Source of the DNA: an uncultured Ruminococcus sp.
Lineage (GTDB): Bacteria > Bacillota > Clostridia > Oscillospirales > Acutalibacteraceae
Direction of reading: 5' to 3'
Assembly: GCA_902762375.1 (NCBI GenBank)
Contig: CACWNY010000004.1
Location: 1 to 64,000 of the forward strand
DNA: 64,000 bases
Shown here piece after piece: positions 8,431 through 16,794 of the stretch (positions are counted from its first letter, which is position 1; each line of letters begins with the position of its first letter). The position numbers and the translations under genes were made by a program. A model generated the notes under the pieces. The model was not told where the DNA came from and ran no database searches. It saw only the letters and a program-made list of their open reading frames with translations.

Positions 8431-9588
8431 ATGAATAAATTTACTTATCAATATCCCGTCAAAGTACACTTCGGAGAACAAATAGCAAAATCTTCACTTC
8501 TTGCGGAACTTGACAAATATGGAAAAAATATTTTGTTGGCTTATGGTGGCGGTTCAGTCAAAAGAACAGGCATTTATGACGAAATCATTTCCATATTGCG
8601 TGAGGCTGGGAAAACAGTCACGGAATTTTCAGGTATTATGTCAAACCCTACCTACAAAAAGGTGCAGGAAGGTGTAACACTTGTCCGAAAAAATAACATT
8701 GATTTTATTCTTGCCGTTGGTGGCGGTTCTGTCATTGATTGCTGTAAGATTGTATCGGCACAGGCAAAACTTGATGAAGATATATGGGAACTGGAATACA
8801 GCAAATATCGGCTGCCGACAGAATTTATTCCAATGGGTGCAGTTGTCACCGCATTCGGAACGGGTGCAGAACAGAACTGTGGTGCGGTTATCACCCACGA
8901 AGAAAAACTACTGAAATCAGCTCTTTTCGGTGCTTTTTACGATTTTGCCATACTTGATGTTGATTATACGATGACTATGCCTTTGAAACAGGTCATTTCA
9001 GGAGCATTCGATTCACTTTCGCACAGTATGGAAACTTATATGGGAACTCCCCGAGAAGTCAATTTGTCTGACGAAATCAACGAAGCCACACAACGAAACA
9101 TTATCCGCAATATCCGTGCAACTTTGAAAAATCCTGATGATAAAAAAGCAAGAAGTGAACTTATCTGGGCAGCGGCATTGGCAGAAAACGGTATGTTGAA
9201 AATTGGTAAGACAATAGACTTTCAATGTCATATGATTGAACATCAGCTTGGAGCTTATACAGACTGTAATCACGGTCAGGGACTGGCAGTGTTACACCCT
9301 GTACTTTACCGACATATGATACCACAGGCTAGCAAGCAGTTTTCAAGACTTGCCGTAGAAGTATGGGGGATTAATCCTGACGAAAAAACAGAAGAAGACT
9401 TAGCTAACATCTTTGTAGACACTCTTGCGGACTTCATCAAAGAAATCGGTCTGCCGACAACATTCAGAGAAATGGGAATTACGGATATTGACTGTAAGGC
9501 AATCGCAAATTCAACTATGTTGATGAATGGCTGTTGCAAAAAACTTACAGTCGAAGAAATAGAAGAAATCTTACAGGAATGTATGTAG
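8431..9588 (+). CDS. iron-containing (group III) alcohol dehydrogenase
   Basis: A 385-residue dehydrogenase of the NADPH-dependent butanol dehydrogenase / YqhD type. The nucleotide site reads GGGSVIDCCK, and the metal ligands are the Asp in GAFDSLSH, the His of that motif, HMIEHQLG and the His in CNHGQGLAVLHP. It reduces aldehydes to alcohols. AAAGGAG lies 8 bases before the ATG, and the gene is in the LysR-controlled operon with the flavodoxin. Length is normal. Substrate range (butanal, methylglyoxal-like aldehydes) is inference from the family. Confidence 0.93.
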   Translation: MNKFTYQYPVKVHFGEQIAKSSLLAELDKYGKNILLAYGGGSVKRTGIYDEIISILREAGKTVTEFSGIMSNPTYKKVQEGVTLVRKNNIDFILAVGGGSVIDCCKIVSAQAKLDEDIWELEYSKYRLPTEFIPMGAVVTAFGTGAEQNCGAVITHEEKLLKSALFGAFYDFAILDVDYTMTMPLKQVISGAFDSLSHSMETYMGTPREVNLSDEINEATQRNIIRNIRATLKNPDDKKARSELIWAAALAENGMLKIGKTIDFQCHMIEHQLGAYTDCNHGQGLAVLHPVLYRHMIPQASKQFSRLAVEVWGINPDEKTEEDLANIFVDTLADFIKEIGLPTTFREMGITDIDCKAIANSTMLMNGCCKKLTVEEIEEILQECM

Positions 9589-9609
9589 TAACTATTCAAT
9601 AAACAGATG

Positions 9610-9775
9610 GATATTATTTCTAAAAATGCGTAATCCGTAATGATAAAAAACAACCTGTAGCTATAACAATTAAAAGTTTTTTGTCCACTTTTTTTCAAAA
9701 AAGTGGGCGGGGTTAAGGGGCGGCAGCCCCTTAGCAGGATTTTAAAGGGCGGCAGCCCTTTAATGGATAAAAACT
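9610..9775 (+). repeat. dispersed hairpin repeat, copy 2
   Basis: Contains the degenerate left arm, CTATAACAATTAAAAG, the CCAC...GTGG hairpin, GGGGCGGCAGCCCC and AAAGGGCGGCAGCCCTTT. The right terminal arm is missing. It separates the alcohol dehydrogenase from the acetyltransferase gene. Confidence 0.85.
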
Positions 9776-9802
9776 CAAATTTGATAATGAGGAGCATTAC
9801 TT

Positions 9803-10387
9803 ATGGAATACAAAAAAGGTTATGTCTATGAACTTATGGAACAAGGAGGTCCGACAGATTGTCGGGAATCTTATTTTAAAGAGGCATCGAAGGAAATGAT
9901 AAGAGCAAGAACTTTGTGTGCAAAAGCTAATGCAACTCTTCCTGATGACCCGTCATACATCAGCTATCTTGAAGAATTATTCGGACGCAAATTAGATGAT
10001 GTAAGAATACTCACTCCCTTTATCTGCGATTTTGGAAACAGAGTAAAATTCGGAAAAAATGTATTTATCAATCATTCCGCTATTTTGTCTGCGTCTGGCG
10101 GTATTGAATTTGAAGATGATGTTATGGCAGCACCCGGTCTTAGAATAGCAACCATTAATCACGATATGTATGACCGCCATATTACCTATACTTATGGTAA
10201 GGTAATCATCAAAAACCATGCGTGGCTGGGGCTGAATGTAACTATATGTCCGGGAGTAACTATCGGCAAGTATGCTGTAGTTGCGGCAGGTGCTGTTGTT
10301 ACGAAAGATGTTCCTGATTATGCAGTTGTCGGTGGTGTACCTGCAAGAGTGATTAAAATGTTAGACCCGAAACAAATGAAAGATTAA
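9803..10387 (+). CDS. sugar O-acetyltransferase (maltose/galactoside acetyltransferase-like)
   Basis: A 194-residue left-handed beta-helix acetyltransferase. After an N-terminal helical Mac-type segment ([10 protein letters not shown]), hexapeptide repeats run from about residue 70, with the catalytic histidine in INHDMYDRH and the terminal [27 protein letters not shown] signature. It transfers acetyl from acetyl-CoA to a sugar hydroxyl, a detoxification role in relatives. GAGGAG precedes the start. It probably belongs to the same stress-type cluster as the flavodoxins. Confidence 0.9.
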   Translation: MEYKKGYVYELMEQGGPTDCRESYFKEASKEMIRARTLCAKANATLPDDPSYISYLEELFGRKLDDVRILTPFICDFGNRVKFGKNVFINHSAILSASGGIEFEDDVMAAPGLRIATINHDMYDRHITYTYGKVIIKNHAWLGLNVTICPGVTIGKYAVVAAGAVVTKDVPDYAVVGGVPARVIKMLDPKQMKD

Positions 10388-10441
10388 CAACGGCACTGAC
10401 TGTATTTATCAATGAATAACAAATTCGAGGAGGTTTACACT

Positions 10442-11146
10442 ATGAAATTTCAAAAAATGACGGCATTGTTGTTGGCAATCGCTATGTTTGGTACTGTTGT
10501 CGGTTGTTCAGGTAGCGAAAATAACAACAATACTTCACAAAATACCGAAAGTACCGTATCAAATGAAACGGAGCAATCCGAAACCAAAAACAGTTCAGCA
10601 ACAAAAACAGACAGTGGCAAAACACTTGTTATTTATTTCAGCGGTGCAAACACAAAATCCTCAGACGCTGTAACAGGTGCTACACAAGTTCAAGGCAAAG
10701 ACGGTGCAGTACAGCATCTTGCTGAACTGATACATAACAATGTAGGCGGAGATATTGTCAAAATTGTGCCGAGTAAGGATTATGCTTTGGAGTATGACAA
10801 GGTAGCTGATGAAGCAAAAGCCGAAAGAGATAATAATGAACGACCAAAATTTGAAGATTTGGGTGTAAATATTGCGGATTATGATACCGTTTATGTTGGT
10901 TATCCAATGTGGTGGTACACCTTGCCGATGATAATGTATACTTTTTTTGATACATACGATTTTTCAGGAAAAACGATTATTCCATTCAATACGCATTTAG
11001 GCAGTGGTGACGGAGGTACTTATCAGACCATCAAAGAGTTTGAACCAAATGCTACAGTCAAAGATGGACTGGCAGTCAGTGGCAGTTCCGTATTTGACGA
11101 CAGCACCGCAAAAACCGTAAAGGACTGGCTGAACGGTTTAAGATAA
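10442..11146 (+). CDS. flavodoxin-domain lipoprotein
   Basis: A 234-residue exported lipoprotein. Residues 1-21 are a lipoprotein signal with lipobox VVGC, followed by a Ser/Asn/Thr linker and a flavodoxin domain starting TLVIYFSGANTKSSDAVTGAT. The domain contains GYPMWWYTLPM and FNTHLGSGDGGTY, nearly identical to the cytosolic flavodoxin upstream. I chose the ATG with GAGGAGG 7 bases upstream rather than an upstream in-frame ATG without one. It is likely an extracytoplasmic electron carrier anchored to the membrane; its partner is unknown. Confidence 0.88.
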   Translation: MKFQKMTALLLAIAMFGTVVGCSGSENNNNTSQNTESTVSNETEQSETKNSSATKTDSGKTLVIYFSGANTKSSDAVTGATQVQGKDGAVQHLAELIHNNVGGDIVKIVPSKDYALEYDKVADEAKAERDNNERPKFEDLGVNIADYDTVYVGYPMWWYTLPMIMYTFFDTYDFSGKTIIPFNTHLGSGDGGTYQTIKEFEPNATVKDGLAVSGSSVFDDSTAKTVKDWLNGLR

Positions 11147-11171
11147 TAAGCACATTAATCATAGAGATATT

Positions 11172-11732
11172 TTATCTGTTCTCTTTGTTTTTAATATCTT
11201 TGCGAAATAAAAATCTGAATATTCTTCTGACAAGAGGTTGAATAAACAAATGTTGGGAGAAAAAGGCAAACGGTAAGTTAAAACAGACAAGTTTTAACCA
11301 ATGACAAAGTAAAACAATCAGGTTAAAGCCTTCAAAAAACGGAAAATAAATAATAGCCGCAATAAAGCTCATCGCAGGACACATAATAGCAACGGTTACA
11401 GTGATGATTGTTCCTTCAAAAATGACAGGATTTGTTGTTTTCATATCGAACATTCTGGATGCAATTCTGAAAGACAGCGAACTGCCTAAAGTGATTTCTA
11501 ATGTATAGGCAAAAACAAATTCTACCAATACAACTGCCCATATCGGTAGCATTTTGCCAAACATCATAATACCGCCTTGTTTGTTGACAGCAGTTAATAC
11601 ACTACTGGTATAGTTAAAACTGCGTAACATATCGCCATTGAGGACATAAATGTTATAAAAGACAAAAGCGTGTACAGTAATGACAACTGTAATAAATGCA
11701 AATATCATTCTTTGAAATTGATTTCTTGGCAT
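11172..11732 (-). CDS. DUF2798 family membrane protein
   Basis: A 186-residue protein with four hydrophobic segments arranged as two similar halves. Each half begins with an FxR-type motif (NQFQRMIFAFITVVITVHAF; KTTNPVIFEGTIITVTVAIM) and the C-terminus reads NLPFAFFSQ...IQPLVRRIF, characteristic of DUF2798. AGGAGGAATTTTT gives the start at MPRNQF; 17 upstream codons in frame lack a ribosome site. Function unknown. It is convergent with the flavodoxin lipoprotein and divergent from the SDR fragment. Confidence 0.72.
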   Translation of the reverse strand: MPRNQFQRMIFAFITVVITVHAFVFYNIYVLNGDMLRSFNYTSSVLTAVNKQGGIMMFGKMLPIWAVVLVEFVFAYTLEITLGSSLSFRIASRMFDMKTTNPVIFEGTIITVTVAIMCPAMSFIAAIIYFPFFEGFNLIVLLCHWLKLVCFNLPFAFFSQHLFIQPLVRRIFRFLFRKDIKNKENR

Positions 11733-11958
11733 AAAAATTCCTCCTGAAAATAAAACAACACAAGTACGCAGATGACTCATCAAAATTACATATACATTGT
11801 ACCGTAATCAGATTTACACGCATTGCGTTACTTGTGTCGTTATGTATTGTGTACACATTATAACATATTCTGAGAAATAAAGTCAAGAAACCAATATTGC
11901 AAAAAGAATAGTAAAAAGTAAACAATAATTATAGTAAAATTTACAGAAGATAACAATT

Positions 11959-12320
11959 ATGGAGTATGTAACACTCATTTCAGCAGTTATCTTTACACTT
12001 ATGGCAGGAACAAAGTCCGTTCCCGACAATGCCATTTACTGTGGGACAAAGCATTTTGTCAGGGCAATGCTGGATTCTTTCCATAGTGAGTGTGTTATGG
12101 AGGGGACAAATATCCGCACAACCACTATCTATCCCGGTGTAATTAAGACGGAATTATTGAATACCGTTGCTGAATCCAAAATGAAAGATATGGTATCGAA
12201 GTTTTACGAAAATATCGGTCTTACCCTGATACGATTGCCAATGCCGTTCTGTATGCTATAGCTCAACCCGATAATGTAGATGTATCTGATTTGGTTATCC
12301 GTCCGACAATGGAGGGTTGA
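11959..12320 (+). pseudogene. chimeric fragment of a short-chain dehydrogenase
   Basis: After seven codons copied from the aldo/keto reductase start, the frame reads a classical SDR C-terminal half: AGTKSVPDNAIYCGTKHFVRA with the catalytic YxxxK, then TTIYPGVIKTEL. A frameshift near 12225 moves the remainder, DTIANAVLYAIAQPDNVDVSD...RPTMEG, into another frame ending at TGA 12318. The Rossmann NAD-binding half (TGxxxGxG) is missing. It is a dead remnant. Confidence 0.85.
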
Positions 12321-12353
12321 ACACCGTCACGCTTTAACTGTGATAATTAAAAG

Positions 12354-12590
12354 TTTTCTACCTGAGCAGTTGAAAATCCAATAGCTATTGTCAAAATTTG
12401 CATACGCAAATTTTGTTTGAAATTTTGGGGAGTTTAAGGGCTGCCGCCCTTAAAAATCCCGCTAAGGGGCTTTGCCCCTTAACCCCACCACTTTTGAAAA
12501 AGTGGACAAAACTTTTAATTGTCATAGCTATACCTTGATTTTTATCATTACGCATTTCAGAAAATAATGCCAACCGCTCAGGTAAAAAAA
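12354..12590 (+). repeat. dispersed hairpin repeat, copy 3: full-length with both terminal inverted repeats
   Basis: The best complete copy (237 bp). The left end reads TTTTCTACCTGAGCAGTTG and the right end CAACCGCTCAGGTAAAAAA, inverted repeats of each other. Between them are AAAATTTGCATACGCAAATTTT, AAGGGCTGCCGCCCTT, AAGGGGCTTTGCCCCTT, the CCAC...GTGG hairpin, and AATTGTCATAGCTATA. No transposase is encoded, so this is a MITE-like element. It lies directly upstream of the split aldo/keto reductase. Confidence 0.88.
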
Positions 12591-12608
12591 TTATAGGAGG
12601 TAACAATT

Positions 12609-13566
12609 ATGGAGTATGTAACACTCAACACAGGAGCAAAAATGCCGTTGGAGGGATTTGGTGTATTTCAGATACCCGACCCTAAAGAATGTGAACAGGT
12701 AGTTTACAATGCTATCAAGACAGGATATCGTCTGATTGATACAGCCGCCGCTTATATGAATGAAGAGGCTGTTGGCAAAGCAGTTGCTCGTGCCATTACT
12801 GATGGTATTACAGACCGTAACGAACTTTTTATCCTGAATCGGCAAGAAGACTCCGACCTCTATAGGTCGGGGATGAATTGCCGTCAGCCGTAAGGCTGAT
12901 TTTTTCCTTGACAACATTAAGATAACCACAAAAGTATGGGTGCAGGATATGGCAAACGAAGAAACCGCCTACAATGCTGTAAAAACTTCTTTGGATAAAC
13001 TTGCTATGCCGTATGTTGACCTTGTACTGTTACATCAGCCTATGGGAGATTATTTTGCCGCTTATCGTGGTATTATCAAAGCCTGTAAAGATGGTCTGAC
13101 AAAAGCTGTTGGTGTAGCCAATTTCTATCCCGCTGTACTGACAAATTTCTGCGAAAATGTAGAAATCATTCCGTCTGTCAATCAGGTAGAACTGCACCCT
13201 TTCTTTGCACAGTCTGACGCTTTGGAAATTATGAAATCCTACGGTGTAGTTGCACAGGCATGGGGTCCTCTGGCAGAGGGAAGACACGGTATTTTTACAG
13301 ACCCCGATATTAAAGCTATTGGCGACAAATACGGTAAAAGCAATGCACAAGTTGTTTTGCGTTGGAATGTGCAAAGAGGAGTATCCATTATTCCGAAATC
13401 TGTTCGTGTAGAGCGTATGGAACAGAATATTGATATCTGGAATTTCAGTCTGACTGATGAAGAAATGTCAATTATTTCCAAAAAAGATTTAGGACATAGT
13501 GAAATCGTCAACCATAATGATTCAGCATTTGTCAAAGCCCTGAACGGAATGAAAATTCACGGATAA
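12609..13566 (+). pseudogene. aldo/keto reductase interrupted by a transposon relic
   Basis: Two reading pieces (12609-12831 and 12926-13566) rebuild one complete aldo/keto reductase of the 2,5-diketo-gluconate reductase type: GFGVFQIPD, DTAAAYMNEEAVG (catalytic Asp/Tyr), ...ELFI | TTKVWVQD (catalytic Lys), LVLLHQP, and C-terminal IIPKSVRVERMEQN. Between ELFI and TTK lies a ~94-bp insertion containing an in-frame TAA. AGGAGG lies 7 bases before the ATG. Without excision only a 95-residue fragment would be made. No coding residues appear to be lost at the junction. Confidence 0.9.
12832..12925 (+). mobile_element. ~94-bp IS200/IS605-type relic, copy 1
   Basis: Inserted after TTTAT. It contains two palindromes, CCGACCTCTATAGGTCGG and TCAGCCGTAAGGCTGA, and ends CCTTGACAACATTAAGAT. 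The hairpin followed by GGGATGAATTGCC looks like the right end of IS605/TnpB elements. A near-identical copy at 45752 follows the same TTTAT. No target duplication is seen, as expected for this family. No transposase is present. Confidence 0.75.
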
Positions 13567-13578
13567 CGGAGAAAATAT

Positions 13579-14544
13579 ATGAAATACAGTAAACTTGGCA
13601 ATACCAATATAGAAGTATCAAAAATTTGTATGGGTGGTATGTCATTCGGTGAGGCTTCCGAAAAATTCCATCAATGGACACTCAATCAGACAGATACACA
13701 GGAAATGATAAAACACGCTTATAGTCTTGGGGTTAATTTTATTGATACGGCTAACTGTTACAGTTTTGGAACGAGTGAAGAATATATCGGTAAAGCACTG
13801 AAAAATCTTGGTATACCGAGAGATAAGGTTGTTCTTGCGTCAAAAGTCTATTTTAATGAGGGCAAACTGGGAAAATAAGCAATAGCTACGGAAATAGACG
13901 GTACATTGAAACGCTTACAGACAGATTATCTTGATTTGTACCAAATTCACCGTTTTGACTATACAACACCTATTGAAGAAACGATGGAAGCGTTGGACAA
14001 ACTTGTTAAAAGCGGAAAAGTCAGAGCAATCGGAGCGTCAGCAATGTACGGCTATCAATTTCACAATATGCAGATTGTGGCGGAGAAAAACGGCTGGACA
14101 AAATTTTCGACTATGCAAAATCATTACAACTTGTTGTACCGTGAGGACGAACGGGAACTGATACCTATCTGCCGACAATATAATGTTTCCCTTATTCCAT
14201 ACAGTTCTCTTGCAGGCGGACATCTTACCCATAAAAACTGGAACTCCGACAGTAAACGCAGTAATACGGATAAAGTTCTTCACGATAAATATGACAAGGA
14301 ACAGGACAATAATCTTGAGATTGTTTCCCGTGTAAGTGAACTTGCTGAAAAATACGGTACTACTATGACAGAAATTGCACTGGCGTGGCATTATGCAAAA
14401 GGTGTTACCGCTCCGATTGTGGGAGCAACAAAAGTTTCGCACTTTAATGACGCAGTGCGTGCCGTTGACAGAATTTTGACAGATGAAAATGTTACTTATC
14501 TTGAAGAAGTATACAAACCTCATAGAATTGTCGGAGCATTGTAA
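13579..14544 (+). pseudogene. aldo/keto reductase with in-frame TAA
   Basis: A 321-codon aldo/keto reductase of the YajO/Tas type, complete except for TAA at 13876-13878. Before it: MKYSKLGNTNIEVSKICMGG, FIDTANCYSFGTSEEYIG, VVLASKVYF. After it, in the same frame: AIATEIDGTLKRLQTDYLDLYQIH, RAIGASAMY, and the C-terminal NADP-binding PIVGATKVSHFNDAV. A single G-to-T change (GAA to TAA) would explain it. It starts 12 bases after the previous reductase. A restart at ATG 13906 would lack the catalytic tetrad, so it is probably non-functional. Confidence 0.88.
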
Positions 14545-14617
14545 GGCTTGACTTCAATTTTAAGAAAAAAAGCCGTGTTCAACAGATGTTTAATGATTTG
14601 ATACGGAAATTTTTCGA

Positions 14618-14665
14618 AAAAAGTGAACTACTCCTTGTCTAAAGTCAATGGGTAGTTCACTTTGA
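14618..14665 (+). terminator. terminator-like hairpin after the second reductase
   Basis: AAAAGTGAACTAC pairs with GTAGTTCACTTT. The T-run is short. It closes the oxidoreductase region. Confidence 0.6.
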
Positions 14666-14685
14666 AATTAGTATAGAAAAAGATA

Positions 14686-14724
14686 AATCCCAACTTATTT
14701 CTAATTTAGAAATAGGTTGGGATT
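14686..14724 (-). terminator. terminator of tRNA-Leu(UAG)
   Basis: On the minus strand AATCCCAAC...GTTGGGATT is followed by TTATCTTTTTC, immediately downstream of the tRNA. Confidence 0.75.
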
Positions 14725-14733
14725 ATTGTTATT

Positions 14734-14818
14734 TGGTGCGGGCGACAGGACTTGAACCTGCACGGAGAACTCCGCAAGAACCTAAATCTTGTGCGTCTGC
14801 CAATTCCGCCACGCCCGC
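14734..14818 (-). tRNA. tRNA-Leu (anticodon UAG)
   Basis: A class II tRNA with acceptor stem GCGGGCG / CGCCCGC, D-arm AATTGGCAGACGC, anticodon stem CAAGA with loop TTTAGGT (anticodon TAG), a variable-arm stem, the T-loop GGTTCAAGTCC, discriminator A and an encoded CCA. It starts 4 bases after the upstream membrane-protein gene, so it may share its transcript. Confidence 0.97.
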
Positions 14819-14822
14819 ATTT

Positions 14823-15386
14823 TTACATATGATAAAGTTTTTTTAGTGTATTGTCTGTGATAATCTCATCAAGATATTTTTCTTTTGGGATATGGTATTT
14901 CAGATAGAGGTCAACATTTACCGAATAAGGAATTAAGCAGTAATGTTTTTTCAGATGAAAACCGTCATAAGGGAAAGTATAGTCATATTGTTCCAAATCC
15001 CAATCCAGAGAGAATAAAAATCCTTTTATTTTGTGTTTAGGTACAGTAACATCAAATAAAGCAATAAATCTCATATCGTTGTAGGAAATTGTTTTTTGCT
15101 TAAACAGGGAATGATAAATTATCTCTGTTTCTGTAAGGGTTGTTGTACTGAAACACAACACCATACTGCGTATGAAAAGCAAGAGCAATCCAAACATCAG
15201 TAAACAAAAAAAGATATTAATAACAAGAACCAGTTTTCCAGACATTGTATCGCCTATTGTACGGAGAAAATAACACTTTCCTGAAAGCAATCCATGAATA
15301 CTTAAAATTGTTAAAAATAATACGGCAATCAAGAAAAGTGGAAACAATATTTTATCTTTTTTGTTATAGCAGTTGTTGATTTTCAT
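14823..15386 (-). CDS. membrane protein of unknown function with PH-like C-terminal half
   Basis: A 187-residue protein with two membrane helices (about 15-33 and 55-80), then a soluble beta-rich half starting TTTLTETEIIYHSLFKQKTISYNDMRFI, the pattern seen in bacterial PH-like/YcxB-type domains. The chosen ATG has GAGGT 6 bases upstream; an in-frame ATG 13 codons earlier has none. Function unknown. It abuts tRNA-Leu. Confidence 0.6.
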   Translation of the reverse strand: MKINNCYNKKDKILFPLFLIAVLFLTILSIHGLLSGKCYFLRTIGDTMSGKLVLVINIFFCLLMFGLLLLFIRSMVLCFSTTTLTETEIIYHSLFKQKTISYNDMRFIALFDVTVPKHKIKGFLFSLDWDLEQYDYTFPYDGFHLKKHYCLIPYSVNVDLYLKYHIPKEKYLDEIITDNTLKKLYHM

Positions 15387-15623
15387 AATGTACCTCACGA
15401 ACAGCTCTGTCGTTTTAGTGTACACAATTTATCAGGTATAGTCATCGGAAATGAAAATGCAGATATCAAATTCTCATGATAATTTGTTGATGAATGTTTT
15501 TTATAATTATATACGCAAAATCAAAAATTGTCAATATTTATTGCGTTGTTTTAATTTTTATGGTAGAATACAAAAAAGTATGGATAATAGTTTGTGTTTT
15601 ATCGGAAAAAGGAGTTGTTTATT

Positions 15624-15959
15624 TTGCTGATGTCATTAATAGCAATGGGAATATGTCTTGTGATAACGGGACTACTGTTTGCACCATCTTTTCGACAGAT
15701 AGGTATGTTGAGACCAATCGCTTTGTTTTTTCTGTTTGAGGGAATATGGATATTTGTAGATTACATTGTCACAAAAACTGCACCAGGTTCAGACGCTACC
15801 CAATGGATACATTATATTGGTATTATTGTGTTTGGTGGATATATGTTGGTGTGTCTTTTCTACAGCCGACCGAAGAAAGCCAGGAAAGAGAAAACTTCTG
15901 CCAAGAAGAAAAGAAAACCACAGAGTAAACATATCAATATTGAAGACCGACCGCAATGA
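15624..15959 (+). CDS. small membrane protein of unknown function
   Basis: A protein of about 111 residues with three hydrophobic helices and a basic tail (KKARKEKTSAKKKRKPQSKH). I prefer a TTG start with GGAG 9 bases upstream; an ATG two codons later and a GTG ten codons earlier are alternatives. No family recognised. The 80-residue membrane protein at 16378, across repeat copy 4, has a comparable three-helix layout. The 15426-15593 gap upstream is AT-rich with no clear element. Confidence 0.55.
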   Translation: MLMSLIAMGICLVITGLLFAPSFRQIGMLRPIALFFLFEGIWIFVDYIVTKTAPGSDATQWIHYIGIIVFGGYMLVCLFYSRPKKARKEKTSAKKKRKPQSKHINIEDRPQ

Positions 15960-15960
15960 G

Positions 15961-16350
15961 TTTTCACCTGAGCGGTTGGTATTATTTTCTGAAATGCGAA
16001 TGATACAAAATAACCTGTAGCTATGACAATTAAAAGTTTTTGTCCACTTTTTTCAAAAAGTGAAAGGCATAGCCTTTTTCGTGGGGAGAAAATCGCTCGT
16101 AGCGATTTTGGGGCAAAGCCCCTTAGCGGCAATGTCATCAACTTAAGAAAAAAGCCTTTTAGAAATAATATATTGCTGTCATTCTGAGAAGCGAAAGCGA
16201 CGAAGAATCCTATTAAGATTCCTCACGACGACATTGCCCTTAGCGGGATTTTTAAGGGCGGTAGCCCTTAAACTCCCCAGATACAAAACAAAATTTGTGT
16301 CAGCAAATTTTGACAATAACTATTGAATTTTCAACTACTCAAGTAGATAA
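15961..16350 (+). repeat. dispersed hairpin repeat, copy 4: full-length and carrying a nested element
   Basis: Left end TTTTCACCTGAGCGGTTGG, right end TTCAACTACTCAAGTAGATAA, so both terminal arms are present. It includes CTATGACAATTAAAAG, the hairpin GTCCACTTTT...AAAAGTG, additional hairpins AAAGGCATAGCCTTT and AAAATCGCTCGTAGCGATTTT, GGGGCAAAGCCCC, AAGGGCGGTAGCCCTT and CAAAATTTGTGTCAGCAAATTTTG. A 111-bp second element interrupts it. Confidence 0.88.
16128..16238 (+). mobile_element. nested 111-bp MITE with terminal inverted repeats and 6-bp target duplication
   Basis: The insert begins GGCAATGTC and ends GACATTGCC (inverted repeats) and is flanked on both sides by CTTAGC (16122-16127, 16239-16244). 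Removing it restores the GGGGCAAAGCCCCTTAGCGGG order seen in other repeat copies. Internally it holds the GTCATTCTGAG / GAAGAATC palindromic module, in the opposite orientation to that in copy 1. Confidence 0.85.
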
Positions 16351-16377
16351 GTTTTGGAAGAAACGGAGTGAACAATA

Positions 16378-16626
16378 ATGTCCTATCTGTATGTAGTGGG
16401 ATTGTGGATTGTGGGCATATATCTGATATACATGGCAATCAAAGAATACCGTATTTTATTTATTCCCGCAATATACTTTGTGTTTCTGGGAGCATGGAGA
16501 CTTGCTGATATTTATACGGCGACTAATCTTATGCAAGGAGGTTACGCATGGGTTTTACGGGGAATATCTTTCGGGGTACTGGTGGTTACAGGAGTGATTT
16601 ATTATCTGGTTTACCGAAAAAAATAG
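16378..16626 (+). CDS. small membrane protein of unknown function
   Basis: An 82-residue protein made almost entirely of three membrane helices (about 3-19, 24-40, 58-78) with a short KK tail. CGGAGTG lies about 12 bases before the ATG. No family recognised; possibly a diverged relative of the protein at 15624. Confidence 0.6.
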   Translation: MSYLYVVGLWIVGIYLIYMAIKEYRILFIPAIYFVFLGAWRLADIYTATNLMQGGYAWVLRGISFGVLVVTGVIYYLVYRKK

Positions 16627-16727
16627 ATTATTTTATAGAATATTTCACAAATCTATTGCATAAATTCCGATAAAGGACAGCGTAATGATAAAAAAGAAAA
16701 TTCTTGTTTTGTTTTTTCAAAAAATAC

Positions 16728-16756
16728 TTGAAATTTTGACAATAAAATGGTATGAT
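16728..16756 (+). promoter_or_regulatory. rpsT promoter
   Basis: TTGAAA, a 17-base spacer and TATGAT lie 39 bases before the rpsT start codon. Confidence 0.7.
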
Positions 16757-16794
16757 AATGGACGCATGAATATGACAGAAGGAGGTGTACCATA

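Larger units (their letters stand above)
11951..12627 (+). repeat. 27-bp direct repeat bracketing the SDR fragment and repeat copy 3
   Basis: Positions 11951-11977 and 12601-12627 are identical over 27 bases. They cover the start region of the aldo/keto reductase (ATGGAGTATGTAACACTCA). The first copy is fused to an SDR fragment and lacks the AGGAGG of the second, indicating duplication or recombination of the reductase 5' end. Confidence 0.8.

Noticed and set aside
13906..14544. The 3' part of the second aldo/keto reductase as a separate gene
   Set aside because: It lacks the N-terminal barrel strands and catalytic Asp/Tyr/Lys and has no ribosome site; it is the downstream half of a gene with one nonsense codon.
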